Positions 8,832 through 17,417 of a stretch of 50,951 nucleotides of DNA are shown piece after piece. Numbering within the stretch: position 1 is the first letter of the stretch; the number at the start of each line of letters is the position of its first letter. The DNA comes from Agromyces mediolanus (lineage in GTDB: Bacteria > Actinomycetota > Actinomycetes > Actinomycetales > Microbacteriaceae): assembly GCF_014648575.1 (NCBI RefSeq), contig NZ_BMRJ01000001.1, forward strand, positions 1,605,758 to 1,656,708, read 5' to 3'. A program made the position numbers and the translations under genes. Below the pieces are notes generated by a model. It was not told the DNA's origin. It saw only the letters and a list, made by a program, of their open reading frames with translations, and ran no database searches.

Positions 8832-10717
8832 GAGGCATCCGCCTCGACGGCGTCGAGCTCCAGCACGACCTCCGACTCGAAGCCGAAGACGTCGACCGCC
8901 CGGACGCAGATGCGACGGACCCCGGGGCGCCACGGGGCGCGCAGCGTCGCCGAGGCGACGACGCGCAGCGGGTCGTCGTCGTTCAGGGTGTTGCCGCGGT
9001 AGTCCTGCCAGGTGGAGCGGAAGAGCTCGCCGTCGTAGTCGGGGTCGACGGCCCAGTACTCGATGAGCGAGAGCGGGTCGCGGTTCATCAGCTGGAGCAC
9101 CTTCTCGCGGTCCTCGGCGCGAAGGCTGATCGCCTCGGGGGAGAGCAGCACGTAGTTGTCGAGCCCGACCACGAGCTCGAGCTCGTCGCCGAGGCGTCGC
9201 GCCGTGCGGAGGCCCGCCTCGAGGTACTGGAGCGTGGAGAAGCGCACGCTGTCGCCGAGCCGCCCGCCCTTCTTCTTCAGCCGGTCGATGAGGTCGGGCG
9301 GGATGACGCGCACCTCGAGGCGGGCGTCGGCGAGCGCCTCGATGTCGTGGCCGATGCCGGCGGGGAAGTTCCAGCCGAGCACGACGACGCGTTCGAAGCC
9401 CCCGAGCGCCGAGTCGCGCTGCGACTGGGCGCGGCGCAGCGATTCGACGGTCGTGAGCCGGGCGGGGCTCTCCGCGACGACGAGCGTGCGGCCGCCCGGC
9501 AGGCTGCCGAGGGCGCCGTTCGGGTTCTGCGCCTCGGGCAGCGGCTCGGCGCCGTAGAGCCCGAGCACGGTGCGGGCGAGGTCGCCGACGCGGTAGCGGC
9601 GGCCCAGGCTGGAGCGCATCTGCTCGACCTGGTAGTCGCCGATCTCCTGGTAGAGGAACGGCCGCGCGTCCTGGTCGATGAGGCGCTTGCGGATGATCAT
9701 CGCGGCCGGGCGGCCGAGGTCGCTGGTGATCCAGCGGCGTCCGGATGCCTCGGCCGCCGCGGCCGTCGTGCCGGAGCCGCCGAAGAAGTCGGCGACGAGC
9801 CCGCCCGGCGGGCAGGAGGCCTCGATGACCCGGTCGAGCAGGGCGCGCGGCTTCTGCGTGGCGTAGGCGACGCGTTCCTTGGCGACGGGGTTGATCATCG
9901 AGAGGTCCCAGACATCGGGCATCGCGACGCCCTTCGTGGCCTCCTCGCTCAGCACCGAGCGGCGCACGCCGTCATCGCCGATCGTGCTCACCCAGGCGCG
10001 GCCCTGCCCGCTCGACTTCTCGGACTTCGGGATGTAGAGCTGCTTGAAGTAGTGCTGCCCCTTGCGCTTCGCGTAGACGAAGAGGGTGTCGTGGTTGCGG
10101 GCGAAGCTCGTGCTCGCGATGTTCCAGCGCCGGTAGTACCAGACGACCTCGTTGAGGAAGTTCTCCCGACCGAACACCTCGTCGCAGATGAGCTTCACGT
10201 AGTGCCCGACGTGCCAGTCGATGTGGAGGTAGAAGCTGCCGGTGTCGGCGAGGAGCTCCCGCGCCAGCACGAGCCGGGGCGTCAGCATCGCGAGGTAGGA
10301 GGCGGTGCCGTCGGCCCAGGTGTCGGAATAGGCGAACTGCTCGACCGCCGTCGGCCGGGTCTCGACCTCGTGGCCGGGGAGGGTGAGCTTCGTGCGGTAG
10401 TCGGCCTTCGAATCGAACGGCGGGTCGAGGTAGACGAGGTCGACGCCGCCCGCCAGTCCCGGCGTCGCGTCGTCGCCGGCGAGGAGGGCCGACATCGCGA
10501 GCAGGTTGTCGCCGTAGATCAGCCGCCCGGACGGCTCGGGCTGCTCCAGCGCGGCGGCGTGGTGCAGCGGCAGACCGCTCGCCTCGCGGCTCGGCTGCAC
10601 GAACTCGCGCGTGTGCAGGCGCACGCGCTGTTCTCCCGTGAGTTGCTCGAGCACCCGCGCGGCCTCGCGCTTGCCATCGGCGACGATCTTCGGCAGCTGA
10701 TCGAGCAGCGATCTCAT
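8828..10717 (-). CDS. Type III-like DNA adenine methyltransferase (Mod), beta class
   Basis: A 629-residue N6-adenine methyltransferase. Motif IV LDPPF (98-101) comes before motif I FFGGSG (312-316), the beta-class order used by type III Mod subunits. The region between them (about 190-280) should hold part of target recognition, and YATQKP (285-290) is also typical. The ATG at 10717 has GAGGAG about 5 nt upstream; a longer open frame runs through the promoter and is rejected. It protects host DNA and supplies specificity to the Res subunit encoded directly downstream. The recognition sequence cannot be predicted. Confidence 0.92.
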   Translation of the reverse strand: MRSLLDQLPKIVADGKREAARVLEQLTGEQRVRLHTREFVQPSREASGLPLHHAAALEQPEPSGRLIYGDNLLAMSALLAGDDATPGLAGGVDLVYLDPPFDSKADYRTKLTLPGHEVETRPTAVEQFAYSDTWADGTASYLAMLTPRLVLARELLADTGSFYLHIDWHVGHYVKLICDEVFGRENFLNEVVWYYRRWNIASTSFARNHDTLFVYAKRKGQHYFKQLYIPKSEKSSGQGRAWVSTIGDDGVRRSVLSEEATKGVAMPDVWDLSMINPVAKERVAYATQKPRALLDRVIEASCPPGGLVADFFGGSGTTAAAAEASGRRWITSDLGRPAAMIIRKRLIDQDARPFLYQEIGDYQVEQMRSSLGRRYRVGDLARTVLGLYGAEPLPEAQNPNGALGSLPGGRTLVVAESPARLTTVESLRRAQSQRDSALGGFERVVVLGWNFPAGIGHDIEALADARLEVRVIPPDLIDRLKKKGGRLGDSVRFSTLQYLEAGLRTARRLGDELELVVGLDNYVLLSPEAISLRAEDREKVLQLMNRDPLSLIEYWAVDPDYDGELFRSTWQDYRGNTLNDDDPLRVVASATLRAPWRPGVRRICVRAVDVFGFESEVVLELDAVEADAS

Positions 10718-10750
10718 TGGTCTCCTCACGGCTGGATTGGCGGTGCTCTC

Positions 10751-10779
10751 AGAATAGAGGTAGAAACACTGGAGGTGAA
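10751..10779 (-). promoter_or_regulatory. Promoter of the mod-res operon
   Basis: On the minus strand, TTCACC (10774-10779) and TATTCT (10751-10756) are separated by 17 nt. The region is markedly less GC-rich than its surroundings. Confidence 0.5.
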
Positions 10780-10809
10780 TGCACACTGGATCGGAGAACT
10801 CGGGGCGGA

Positions 10810-10828
10810 TAGGCATGGAGCTATGCCT
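10810..10828 (+). promoter_or_regulatory. Palindrome AGGCAT-N6-ATGCCT over the HTH promoter and start codon
   Basis: The exact inverted repeat at 10811-10828 overlaps a -10-like TAGGCA (10810-10815) and the ATG at 10823. Binding here would block the HTH gene's own promoter, so autoregulation is a fair inference. Confidence 0.5.
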
Positions 10829-11122
10829 GAGCCTCAATCCCGTGCTGCGCAGATCCTCGGCGAGCGTCTGAAGGCGGTCAGGCTCGAGCGGGGCGTGAGC
10901 CAGGAGACGGTCGCGCATCTCGCCGACATGCACGTCACCAACCTCGGCAAGATCGAGCGCGGTCAGGCGAACCCGAGGATGACGACGATCGTGCGCATCG
11001 CCGGCGTGCTCGACGTCGATCCCGGCGAGCTGCTCGCCGGGATCGGGCTCGCCGAGCTCCCCGGCGTCGACCGGGTCAACGTGCGCGACCTGATCGAGGA
11101 GCTCAAGCGCCGGGGCAAATGA
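10823..11122 (+). CDS. XRE-family helix-turn-helix regulator, candidate R-M controller
   Basis: A 99-residue protein. The HTH covers about residues 8-65 ([19 protein letters not shown], then the recognition helix near [19 protein letters not shown]). A short C-terminal helix ending in IEELKRRGK follows. Size, fold and its position head-to-head with mod match C proteins and XRE regulators of restriction systems, which delay or limit nuclease expression. The ATG at 10823 is chosen because TAGGCA ends 7 nt upstream. It could instead regulate only itself; no target outside this region can be shown. Confidence 0.8.
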   Translation: MPEPQSRAAQILGERLKAVRLERGVSQETVAHLADMHVTNLGKIERGQANPRMTTIVRIAGVLDVDPGELLAGIGLAELPGVDRVNVRDLIEELKRRGK

Positions 11123-11125
11123 GCC

Positions 11126-11154
11126 GCGGTCGAGCGGCCCCGCGGCTCGACCGC
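11126..11154. terminator. Bidirectional hairpin between convergent genes
   Basis: A perfect 10-bp stem GCGGTCGAGC (11126-11135) against 11145-11154 with a 9-nt loop, located between the HTH stop and the stop of the next, convergent gene. Confidence 0.7.
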
Positions 11155-11155
11155 C

Positions 11156-11473
11156 TCAGAACGCGATGCGCCAGAGGTACTCCTCGCCGCTCGCGCGGAA
11201 CCACCGCAGCACCGCGACGCAGTCGCGGGCCGGGTCGTCGGCGCGGAGGACGAACGAGACGTGCTCGCCGGGTTCGACCCGAAGCAGCGGCTGCCAGAGC
11301 AGACGGCCGTCGCCGAAGAGCGAGAGGTGCACGCCGTGCGCCGCCTCGTCGCCGGCGTTGCGCAGCGTGTACCACGGGGCGCGGCCGCGATCGATGCGCC
11401 AGGGCACGCGGTAGGCGATGGGTGATGGGACGGGGTGGGCGTCGACGGCCACAGGCCGGGCCCCGTGCGGCAT
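11156..11473 (-). CDS. Conserved-looking small hypothetical protein
   Basis: A 105-residue protein that I cannot assign. The ATG at 11473 has GAGGAGG at an ideal distance, which decides the start. The sequence is beta-rich, with alternating hydrophobic strands (PWYTLRNAG, HGVHLSLFGDG, HVSFVLRADD, CVAVLRWFR), and looks like a single immunoglobulin-like or jelly-roll fold. There is no signal peptide or membrane segment. It converges on the R-M regulator and may or may not belong to that island. Confidence 0.75.
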   Translation of the reverse strand: MPHGARPVAVDAHPVPSPIAYRVPWRIDRGRAPWYTLRNAGDEAAHGVHLSLFGDGRLLWQPLLRVEPGEHVSFVLRADDPARDCVAVLRWFRASGEEYLWRIAF

Positions 11474-11555
11474 GGCTCCTCCTCGGGTCGGGATGCGGCA
11501 CGACACCGTCACGGTACCCGGAACCACCGACGTCGAGCCGTCCGCGCGCCGCCGG

Positions 11556-12554
11556 CTAGCCGCGGTCGGAGGTGGACGCGTCGGGCGAGCCATCCGCGTC
11601 GGACGGGGCATCCGCGTCGGCCGCTGCATCCGCGTCGGCCGGGCCATCCACCGAGTCATCGGCTCGGTTCCGCGAGCGAGCGGCCGCCAGCCGGCCGAAC
11701 GGCCGCCCTGCGGCGCGGCCGACCGCACCGACCGCGCCGGCGACGCGGCGACCGGCGGAGGAGAGCGTCGGGGCGTCGTCCCGCGGCTCGAGCTCGGACG
11801 GCACGACCGCCGGGGCCGCCCCGAACGCGAGCCTCGACTGCGCGAGCACCCGCCGGCCGAGCACGTGATTGCCGACCCCGCCGACGGCCGCGCCGATGCC
11901 GAAGGGGAGGGCCTTGCCGATGAACCCCGCGCCGCCGCGCACGGCGAACTGCTTCACGAAGGTGGCTCGCAGGCGGTCGACGACGGTGCCCATCATCGCC
12001 TTCGGGAGCGTGTTCGTGATGAGCTCGCCCCAGTACGCGCTGCGCGCGACGCCGCTGCCGCTCGCCTGCGCGGCGAACTGGCGCACGAGGTCGCTGCCCT
12101 CCGTGCCGAGCATGAGGGTCATCACGAGCGCGCGAGCCCGCTCCGGATTCTCCACCGGGATGCCGTGCACCTCGGCGACGGACTGGGCGAACAGGGCGGT
12201 CGCCTCGAGGAAGCCGGCGGTCTCGACGCCGGAGAGGGCCAGGGTGATCCCCGTGGAGATGCCCGGGATCACGGCCGTCGCGCCCACGGCGGCCCCGCCG
12301 GTGGTGACGGCGGCGAGGTAGCGCCGCTCCAGGATGCGCACGAGCTGCTCGGGCGTCGCCTGCGGGGAGCGACGACGGATGCTGCGCAGGTGCGCCACCA
12401 CGACGGGGCGGTGGATCGCGAGGACGCGGTCGATGGTGCGCTCGACCCCGTGCGCCCGGCCTTCGTCCTGCGGCGCCGCGGCACCGTCGCCCGCGGGCGA
12501 CTCGCTCGGGGCGTCCCGCCCCATCGAGGTGATCCGGTGCACGCGCTCGGGCAT
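11556..12554 (-). CDS. Hypothetical protein with glycine/alanine-rich helical core (EcsC-like?)
   Basis: A 332-residue protein. After a charged head comes a helical core with two hydrophobic stretches (about residues 83-115, rich in GGAAVGATAVIPGIST, and about 215-235, KALPFGIGAAVGGVG). This reminds me of the EcsC-like family, but I cannot confirm it. The C-terminus is low-complexity: Arg/Ala-rich, then Asp/Ala/Ser repeats. The start ATG at 12554 follows TACAAT (12561-12566 on the minus strand) by 6 nt. Confidence 0.7.
   Translation of the reverse strand: MPERVHRITSMGRDAPSESPAGDGAAAPQDEGRAHGVERTIDRVLAIHRPVVVAHLRSIRRRSPQATPEQLVRILERRYLAAVTTGGAAVGATAVIPGISTGITLALSGVETAGFLEATALFAQSVAEVHGIPVENPERARALVMTLMLGTEGSDLVRQFAAQASGSGVARSAYWGELITNTLPKAMMGTVVDRLRATFVKQFAVRGGAGFIGKALPFGIGAAVGGVGNHVLGRRVLAQSRLAFGAAPAVVPSELEPRDDAPTLSSAGRRVAGAVGAVGRAAGRPFGRLAAARSRNRADDSVDGPADADAAADADAPSDADGSPDASTSDRG
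11587..11650 (-). repeat. Short imperfect tandem repeat, about 18-nt unit
   Basis: Units resembling GCATCCGCGTCGGCCGCT follow one another within the 3' end of the hypothetical gene and encode its Asp-Ala-Asp/Ser-Asp-Ala tail. Such repeats can vary in copy number. Confidence 0.6.
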
Positions 12555-12560
12555 GCAGCG

Positions 12561-12566
12561 ATTGTA
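12561..12566 (-). promoter_or_regulatory. -10 hexamer TACAAT, leaderless type
   Basis: Ends 6 nt before the ATG at 12554 of the hypothetical gene; it is the closest match to TATAAT in the window. Confidence 0.5.
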
Positions 12567-12696
12567 CGCACACCGGCCTGGACGGCCCCGGTGCGTGCGG
12601 CCTTCGAAGCCGCGCACCGCAGCGTCACGCATTCGTCCTGGTCCCGAGGGCCCGATACGATCGAAGCTCAGCGTCTCGTCGACCCGCAGGAGTCTC

Positions 12697-14121
12697 GTGA
12701 AGTACCGCTCGACCCGCGGCGGGCTGTCGCCCGCCCTCTTCACCGAGATCCTCATCGAGGGGCTCGCGCCGGATGGCGGCCTCGTCGTTCCCGAGGAGGT
12801 GCCCGCCGTCACCGCCGAGGAGCTCGAGGCTTGGCGCGACCTCGACTACGCGGGCCTCGCCGCCGAGGTCATCGGCCGCTATGCGAGCGGCATCCCCGCC
12901 GAGGAGCTCGCGCGGATCTGCCGGGCGGCGTACGATCCCGCCGTCTTCGGGGGCGACCCCATCGTGCCGCTCACCGCGCTCGGGGAGGTCACGCTCGTCG
13001 GGCTGTCCGAGGGGCCGACGCTGGCCTTCAAGGACATGGCGATGCAGTTCCTCGGCCAGCTCCTCGAGCACGAGCTCACCGCGCGCGGCACGACCCTGAA
13101 CATCCTCGGCGCGACCTCCGGCGACACCGGCTCCGCCGCCGAGTACGCGCTGCGGGGCAAGCACGGCGTCGCGGTCTTCATGCTCTCGCCGCAGGGCCGC
13201 ATGAGCGCCTTCCAGCGCGCGCAGATGTACTCCCTCACCGACGACAACATCCACAACATCGCCGTCGAGGGCGACTTCGATGACTGCCAGCACCTCGTGA
13301 AGGTCATCGCGGGCGACACCGCCTTCAAGCGCGAGCACCGGCTCGGCGCGGTCAACTCGATCAATTTCGCGCGCATCGCGGCCCAGCTCGTCTACTACTT
13401 CTGGGCGTGGTTGCGGCACAGCGACGCGGTCGCGCCCGAGCATCGCGCCGCGCACCGCGTGTCGATCACGGTGCCGTCCGGCAACTTCGGCAACATCTTC
13501 TCGGGCTGGCTCGCCCGCCGCATGGGGCTGCCGATCCACCGGCTCGTCCTGGCCACAAACGAGAACAACGTGCTCGACGAGTTCTTCCGCACCGGGGTGT
13601 ACCGGCCGCGAACGGGCGAGTCGACCTTCGCGACGTCGAGCCCGTCGATGGACATCTCCCGGGCGTCCAACCTCGAGCGCTTCGTCTTCGAGGTCGTCGG
13701 CCGCGATCCGGAGGCGCTCCGCGAGCGCTGGAGCGGGCTCGAGCGCGACGGCGTGCTCGACCTCTCCGCCGAGCAGCCGCGCTTCGCCGAGGAGTTCGGC
13801 ATCGTGAGCGGCTCCAGCACGCACGCCGACCGCGTGGCGACCATCCGGGAGATCCACCGCTCCACCGGCGCGGTCGTCGACCCGCACACCGCCGACGGGC
13901 TCGCGGTCGCCGCCCGGCACCTCGAGCCGGGCATCCCGATGCTCGTCCTGGAGACCGCGAAACCGCAGAAGTTCCCCGAGATCGTCGCCGAGGCGATCGG
14001 CGAGCCGGCGGAGCTTCCCGAGGCGCTGCAGGCGCTGCTCGAGGCCCCGCAGCACGTCGTCGAGGTGGCGAACGACGCCGTCGCCGTACGGAACCTGATC
14101 GCGCGCGACGCGGCGCACTGA
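12697..14121 (+). CDS. thrC: Threonine synthase
   Basis: A 474-residue PLP enzyme that converts O-phosphohomoserine to threonine, the last step of threonine synthesis. The cofactor lysine is K112 in LAFKDMAMQF; the phosphate-binding NILGATSGDTGSAAEYAL and the C-terminal ETAKPQKFP are typical of the long (yeast/E. coli-like) form. The start is GTG at 12697 behind AGGAG; a longer open frame upstream is noncoding. It is monocistronic here, unlike the hom-thrC-thrB operon of many actinomycetes. It separates the restriction island from the polymer-export genes. Confidence 0.96.
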   Translation: MKYRSTRGGLSPALFTEILIEGLAPDGGLVVPEEVPAVTAEELEAWRDLDYAGLAAEVIGRYASGIPAEELARICRAAYDPAVFGGDPIVPLTALGEVTLVGLSEGPTLAFKDMAMQFLGQLLEHELTARGTTLNILGATSGDTGSAAEYALRGKHGVAVFMLSPQGRMSAFQRAQMYSLTDDNIHNIAVEGDFDDCQHLVKVIAGDTAFKREHRLGAVNSINFARIAAQLVYYFWAWLRHSDAVAPEHRAAHRVSITVPSGNFGNIFSGWLARRMGLPIHRLVLATNENNVLDEFFRTGVYRPRTGESTFATSSPSMDISRASNLERFVFEVVGRDPEALRERWSGLERDGVLDLSAEQPRFAEEFGIVSGSSTHADRVATIREIHRSTGAVVDPHTADGLAVAARHLEPGIPMLVLETAKPQKFPEIVAEAIGEPAELPEALQALLEAPQHVVEVANDAVAVRNLIARDAAH

Positions 14122-14143
14122 GCGGCGCGGAGGCGGGCGCGCC

Positions 14144-14932
14144 TCAGCGGCTCGCGTGCTCCGCGTTGTAGCGGTCGAGCACGGCGTCGATCGTGGAGTC
14201 CAGCACGAGCCGGCCGCCGTCGAGGTAGAGTCCGCGGGTGCAGAAGCGACGCAGGTCGCGCTCGTTGTGCGAGACGAAGAACAGCGTGCGCCCGCCGGCG
14301 AGCAGCTCGTCGATGCGGCGGTAGCACTTCTCGCGGAACGCCTTGTCGCCGACGGCGAGCACCTCGTCGACGAGCATGATCGGCTCCTCCAGCTGCGAGA
14401 TCACGGCGAAGGCGATCCGCACCTTCATGCCGCTCGACAGGTGCTTGTACGGAGTGTCGAGGAAGTCGCCGATCTCCGCGAAGCCGATGATCTCGTCGAA
14501 CTTGGCGTCGATCTGGGCTTTCGACATCCCGTGCAGCCCCGCGGTGAGGTACACGTTGTCGCGCACCGTGAGGTCGTCGACGAAGCCGCCCGTGATCTCG
14601 ATGAGCGGCGCGACACCGCCGGCCACGGTGACGGAGCCCTCGTCGGGCAGCAGCACCCCGGCCACGAGTTTCAGCAGCGTCGACTTGCCCTGGCCGTTGC
14701 GGCCGACGACCCCGATCGCCTCGCCCGGTCGCACGTCGAAGGTCACCTCGCGCAGGGCCCAGAACTCTCCCGGTCGGGTGCGGCGCTTCCGGCCCGCGAG
14801 GAGGTCCTTGAACGAGCGGCGGCCGCGGCGGTTGCGCCGGAACCGCACGCCGAGGGAGCTGACGCGGATCGCGAAGCCGCCCGAGGCGGACCGCTCGCCC
14901 GTGGTGCCGTCGGCGGTGACGGAGTGCGTCAT
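14144..14932 (-). CDS. Polysaccharide/teichoic acid export ABC ATPase (TagH-like)
   Basis: A 262-residue ATPase with Walker A GRNGQGKS (77-84), signature LSSGMKVRIAFA, Walker B IMLVDEVLAVGD and switch His in FFVSHN. The VDEVLAVGD form and the PLIEITGGF segment are hallmarks of TagH/Wzt exporters. It powers export of a lipid-linked polymer across the membrane with the permease encoded just upstream; the genes overlap by one base (TGATG). There is no C-terminal carbohydrate-binding extension, so recognition of a modified chain end is unlikely. Confidence 0.92.
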   Translation of the reverse strand: MTHSVTADGTTGERSASGGFAIRVSSLGVRFRRNRRGRRSFKDLLAGRKRRTRPGEFWALREVTFDVRPGEAIGVVGRNGQGKSTLLKLVAGVLLPDEGSVTVAGGVAPLIEITGGFVDDLTVRDNVYLTAGLHGMSKAQIDAKFDEIIGFAEIGDFLDTPYKHLSSGMKVRIAFAVISQLEEPIMLVDEVLAVGDKAFREKCYRRIDELLAGGRTLFFVSHNERDLRRFCTRGLYLDGGRLVLDSTIDAVLDRYNAEHASR

Positions 14933-15747
14933 CAGATCTCCTTCAGCATCTGGCGCTCGGAGGCGCGGAACACGAGGAGGCCGACGACGAGGAAGGCGAT
15001 CGACATCAGCGCCGAGATCAGCACCTCGAACCAGATCAGCTGCTGCGGGAAGAACGCGGCGCGGTAGAGCGAGAAGATTCCGGAGAGCGGATTGAACGCG
15101 GCCCAGAACTGCACGCCGCTCGGCAGGTCGGTCGTCGCGTAGATGATCGGCGTCGCGTAGAACAGGAAGCGCAGGATGAGCTTCACCGCCCGCTCGAGGT
15201 CGCGGAAGAAGACGACGAGCGGCGCCGCGATGAGGCAGATGCCCGCGGTGAGCACGGCCTGGAGCACGATCGCGAGCGGGAAGAAGACGATCTCCCAGCT
15301 CGGCGCGGCGCCGAAGAGGACCGCGAAGAGCGCGAGCACTGGCAGCGCGAAGAGGAACTCGATGCCCTTGGAGAGCACGATCCGGTTCACCCAGATCGTG
15401 CGCGGGATCATCGTCGACCGCACGAGCTTCGCGTCCTTGAGGAACGCGCGGGTGGAGTCGGAGACCGAGCCGTTGAACCACATCCACGGCAGCAGCGCGC
15501 TCAGCAGGAAGACGATGTACGGTTCGAAGCCGGCCGAGCGGTCGAAGACCTGGGTGAACACGAACCAGTAGATGCCCGCCATCACCAGCGGGTCGAGCAC
15601 CGACCAGACGTAGCCGAGCACCGAGGTCGAGTACCGCACCTTCAGGTCCCGCGTCGTGAGCAGCCACAGGGAATGCCGGTAGCTGGCGAGCGGCTTCCGG
15701 CGCAGCGGATGCACGTCGCCTCCGACGCGAGTGGTGGCAGCAGTCAC
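14932..15747 (-). CDS. Polysaccharide/teichoic acid export ABC permease (TagG-like)
   Basis: A 271-residue ABC-2 type permease with six predicted membrane segments. It carries the family's amphipathic N-terminal stretch (LLTTRDLKVRYSTSVLGYVW) and the central RSTMIPRTIW loop. It forms the channel with the TagH-like ATPase. The GTG start at 15747 lies 6 nt after TACGAT. Together with the 1673-5876 genes and the nucleotidyltransferase at 16444 it suggests one dispersed surface-polymer pathway. Confidence 0.9.
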   Translation of the reverse strand: MTAATTRVGGDVHPLRRKPLASYRHSLWLLTTRDLKVRYSTSVLGYVWSVLDPLVMAGIYWFVFTQVFDRSAGFEPYIVFLLSALLPWMWFNGSVSDSTRAFLKDAKLVRSTMIPRTIWVNRIVLSKGIEFLFALPVLALFAVLFGAAPSWEIVFFPLAIVLQAVLTAGICLIAAPLVVFFRDLERAVKLILRFLFYATPIIYATTDLPSGVQFWAAFNPLSGIFSLYRAAFFPQQLIWFEVLISALMSIAFLVVGLLVFRASERQMLKEI

Positions 15748-15753
15748 GCTCTC

Positions 15754-15759
15754 ATCGTA
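15754..15759 (-). promoter_or_regulatory. -10 hexamer TACGAT, leaderless type
   Basis: Ends 6 nt before the GTG of the TagG-like permease. Confidence 0.5.
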
Positions 15760-15800
15760 GAGGCGTTCGCCGGGAGAACCGTCCCGAGCCGGCGCGACGG

Positions 15801-15806
15801 TAGATT
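15801..15806 (+). promoter_or_regulatory. -10 hexamer TAGATT, leaderless type
   Basis: Ends 6 nt before the GTG at 15813 and lies back-to-back with the TagG promoter. Confidence 0.5.
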
Positions 15807-15812
15807 TGGAAC

Positions 15813-16361
15813 GTGGCCCCTCGCACCAGCACCAGCACCCGGATCCTCCTGAGCTGCGCCGCCATCGGCGTGGCCGGCGGCGTCGTCGCGGGCGGGTCCG
15901 GGTACCTCGCGCTCGTGCTCGCGGCGATCGGGCCGATGTTCTACGGGGTGACCATCGGCGTGCACTTCCTGCCGAGCGTCGTCGCCTTCGCCCTGCTGCG
16001 CAGGCCCGGCACTGCGCTCCTCGCCGGCCTCATCGCGGGGCTCGTCGGCGCGGCGTTCGCCCCGCAGTGGCTGCCGCGGCTGATCGGCACGGCGCTCCTC
16101 GTCGGCGTGCTCGTCGAGCTGCCGTTCCTGCTCACCCGCTACCGCCGGTGGGAGCCCTGGCTCTACTACGCCTCCGGGCTCACCTCTGGCATCGTCATCG
16201 CCGTCGTGGTGTACCTCGCGCTCGGCGGGGAGCACTTCCCGGCCTGGATGTGGGCGATCGCGCTGCCCCTCTATGCCGGCAGCCCGGTGCTCTTCACCTG
16301 GATCGGTCGGGTCATCGCGCTCCAGCTCGAGCGGGCGGGCGTCGCCCGCGGGCTCCGCTAG
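15813..16361 (+). CDS. ECF transporter S component (YkoE-like)
   Basis: A 182-residue, very hydrophobic protein with five or six membrane helices. The TRYRRWEPWLYY loop and the LERAGVARGL end resemble the YkoE branch of energy-coupling-factor substrate-binding components, which bind thiamine precursors or related vitamins. The ATPase (A) and coupling (T) subunits are not in this window, so it must pair with distant genes or a shared module. No riboswitch fits upstream, because the promoter box leaves only 6 nt. The substrate is uncertain. Confidence 0.7.
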   Translation: MAPRTSTSTRILLSCAAIGVAGGVVAGGSGYLALVLAAIGPMFYGVTIGVHFLPSVVAFALLRRPGTALLAGLIAGLVGAAFAPQWLPRLIGTALLVGVLVELPFLLTRYRRWEPWLYYASGLTSGIVIAVVVYLALGGEHFPAWMWAIALPLYAGSPVLFTWIGRVIALQLERAGVARGLR

Positions 16362-16367
16362 CCCCCC

Positions 16368-16424
16368 AGCACACCACACGGGGCGGATGCCGTTCGGCAT
16401 CCGCCCCGTGTCGCTGTGGTGCTG
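16368..16424. terminator. Very stable bidirectional terminator hairpin
   Basis: The inner stem is 15 bp without mismatch, CACGGGGCGGATGCC (16377-16391) against 16396-16410, with loop GTTC. An outer arm, CAGCACACCACA against TGTGGTGCTG, extends it. It lies between two convergent genes. Confidence 0.85.
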
Positions 16425-16443
16425 CAGGACGCAGCGTTCCGGA

Positions 16444-17136
16444 TCACACGAAGTGGTTCGCGCGCTCCAGGTCTTCCGCGAAGTCGATCTCGACCGCGTA
16501 GAGGTCGGAGACGTCCATCGGCTCGATGAGCAGGCCGTTCTGCTCGATCGCGAGCTCGAGGCCCCGCTCGAAGTAGTCCTGCGCGCCGACGCGCTGCAGC
16601 TGCGCGAGGAACGTGGCCTTGTCGCGGCTCGAGATGTAGTTGATGCCGACCGCCTCGCCGAGGCCGCCCTTGACGGTCTTCGAGAGCTCCTTGATGTAGC
16701 CCTCGGCGGTGGTGGTGTACTTCACCTCTTCGTCGGACACCTTCGCGGTGTTCACCGTGACGAAGGACTGGTCGCGGGCGATCAGCGCGACGGCGCGGTC
16801 GAGGATGCGCGGGTCGAAGACCACGTCGCCGTTCATCCACAGCACGCCGCCGCTCTGCGACGCCTGCAGGGCGCGCATGAGCGACTTCGAGGTGTTCGTC
16901 TGGTCGTACTCCTCGTTGTAGACGAAGGACGCCTGCGGGAACGCCTCGATGATGTGCTCGAGCTTGTAGCCGACGACGATCGTCACGTCGGCGTCGCCGC
17001 CGAAGGCGTGGCCGATGTTGTCGAACTGCTGGCCCATGATGGTGCGGCCGTCGCCGAGCTCGGTGAGCGGCTTGGGGAGGGAACGCCCGAGCCGGCTCCC
17101 CATGCCGGCTGCGAGGATCACGATCTGCGTGGTCAC
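16444..17136 (-). CDS. Sugar/alcohol-phosphate nucleotidyltransferase (LicC-like)
   Basis: A 230-residue GT-A-like nucleotidyltransferase: N-terminal ILAAGMGSRLG, then PKPL, and NGDVVFD as the metal-binding loop. Size and pattern fit LicC/TarI-type cytidylyltransferases, which make CDP-alcohols such as CDP-choline, CDP-ribitol or CDP-glycerol. Such a product could feed the CDP-alcohol enzyme at 2729 or the glycerophosphotransferase at 4548 (inference). The GTG at 17136 has AAGGAG upstream, so the longer open frame is not used. The exact substrate cannot be read from sequence. Confidence 0.8.
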   Translation of the reverse strand: MTTQIVILAAGMGSRLGRSLPKPLTELGDGRTIMGQQFDNIGHAFGGDADVTIVVGYKLEHIIEAFPQASFVYNEEYDQTNTSKSLMRALQASQSGGVLWMNGDVVFDPRILDRAVALIARDQSFVTVNTAKVSDEEVKYTTTAEGYIKELSKTVKGGLGEAVGINYISSRDKATFLAQLQRVGAQDYFERGLELAIEQNGLLIEPMDVSDLYAVEIDFAEDLERANHFV

Positions 17137-17417
17137 TGCATCTCCTTCGGTGGTGCGGGTGCCGAGACGATCGGTCGCGATGGGCCCGCTCGGGGCCGAT
17201 CGAAACCTCGTGTTCGCCTTCGGTTCACCCGGAAGTTCACATTGGGACACGCCGTTATGCCGGGACCAGCGTATCCGGTGTCACCCGTCCGGGGCGGGCC
17301 GCGCCGGGGAGTCGTAGTGCGATCGTGATACGCCGCACAGGGAATGCTCAGTTTTCGGCGGGGGTGCGAACCACCACGGGACACGGATCCGGCGCCGGCA
17401 GTTGGTAGGTTTGCTGG
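17137..17417. promoter_or_regulatory. 281-nt divergent intergenic region
   Basis: It holds the TAGGTT box of the ABC gene (17406-17411) and presumably a leadered promoter for the nucleotidyltransferase. I see no small gene, clear operator or riboswitch fold in it. A candidate minus-strand promoter near 17260-17280 (GTGACA, TACGCT) is weak. Confidence 0.35.
17406..17411 (+). promoter_or_regulatory. -10 hexamer TAGGTT, leaderless type
   Basis: Ends 6 nt before the GTG at 17418; it anchors the long N-terminal form of the ABC ATPase. Confidence 0.5.

Noticed and set aside
6021..9002. Very long open frame (993 codons) on the plus strand, opposite the res gene
   Set aside because: It is antisense to a clear helicase-nuclease; high GC makes long antisense frames common, and its translation is low-complexity.
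11587..11650. Tandem repeats as a possible CRISPR array
   Set aside because: Units are contiguous, about 18 nt, without spacers, and they code for part of a protein.
15754..15812. Thiamine riboswitch before the YkoE-like gene
   Set aside because: Only 6 nt lie between the -10 box and the start, and 65 nt in total separate the divergent genes; no TPP fold fits.
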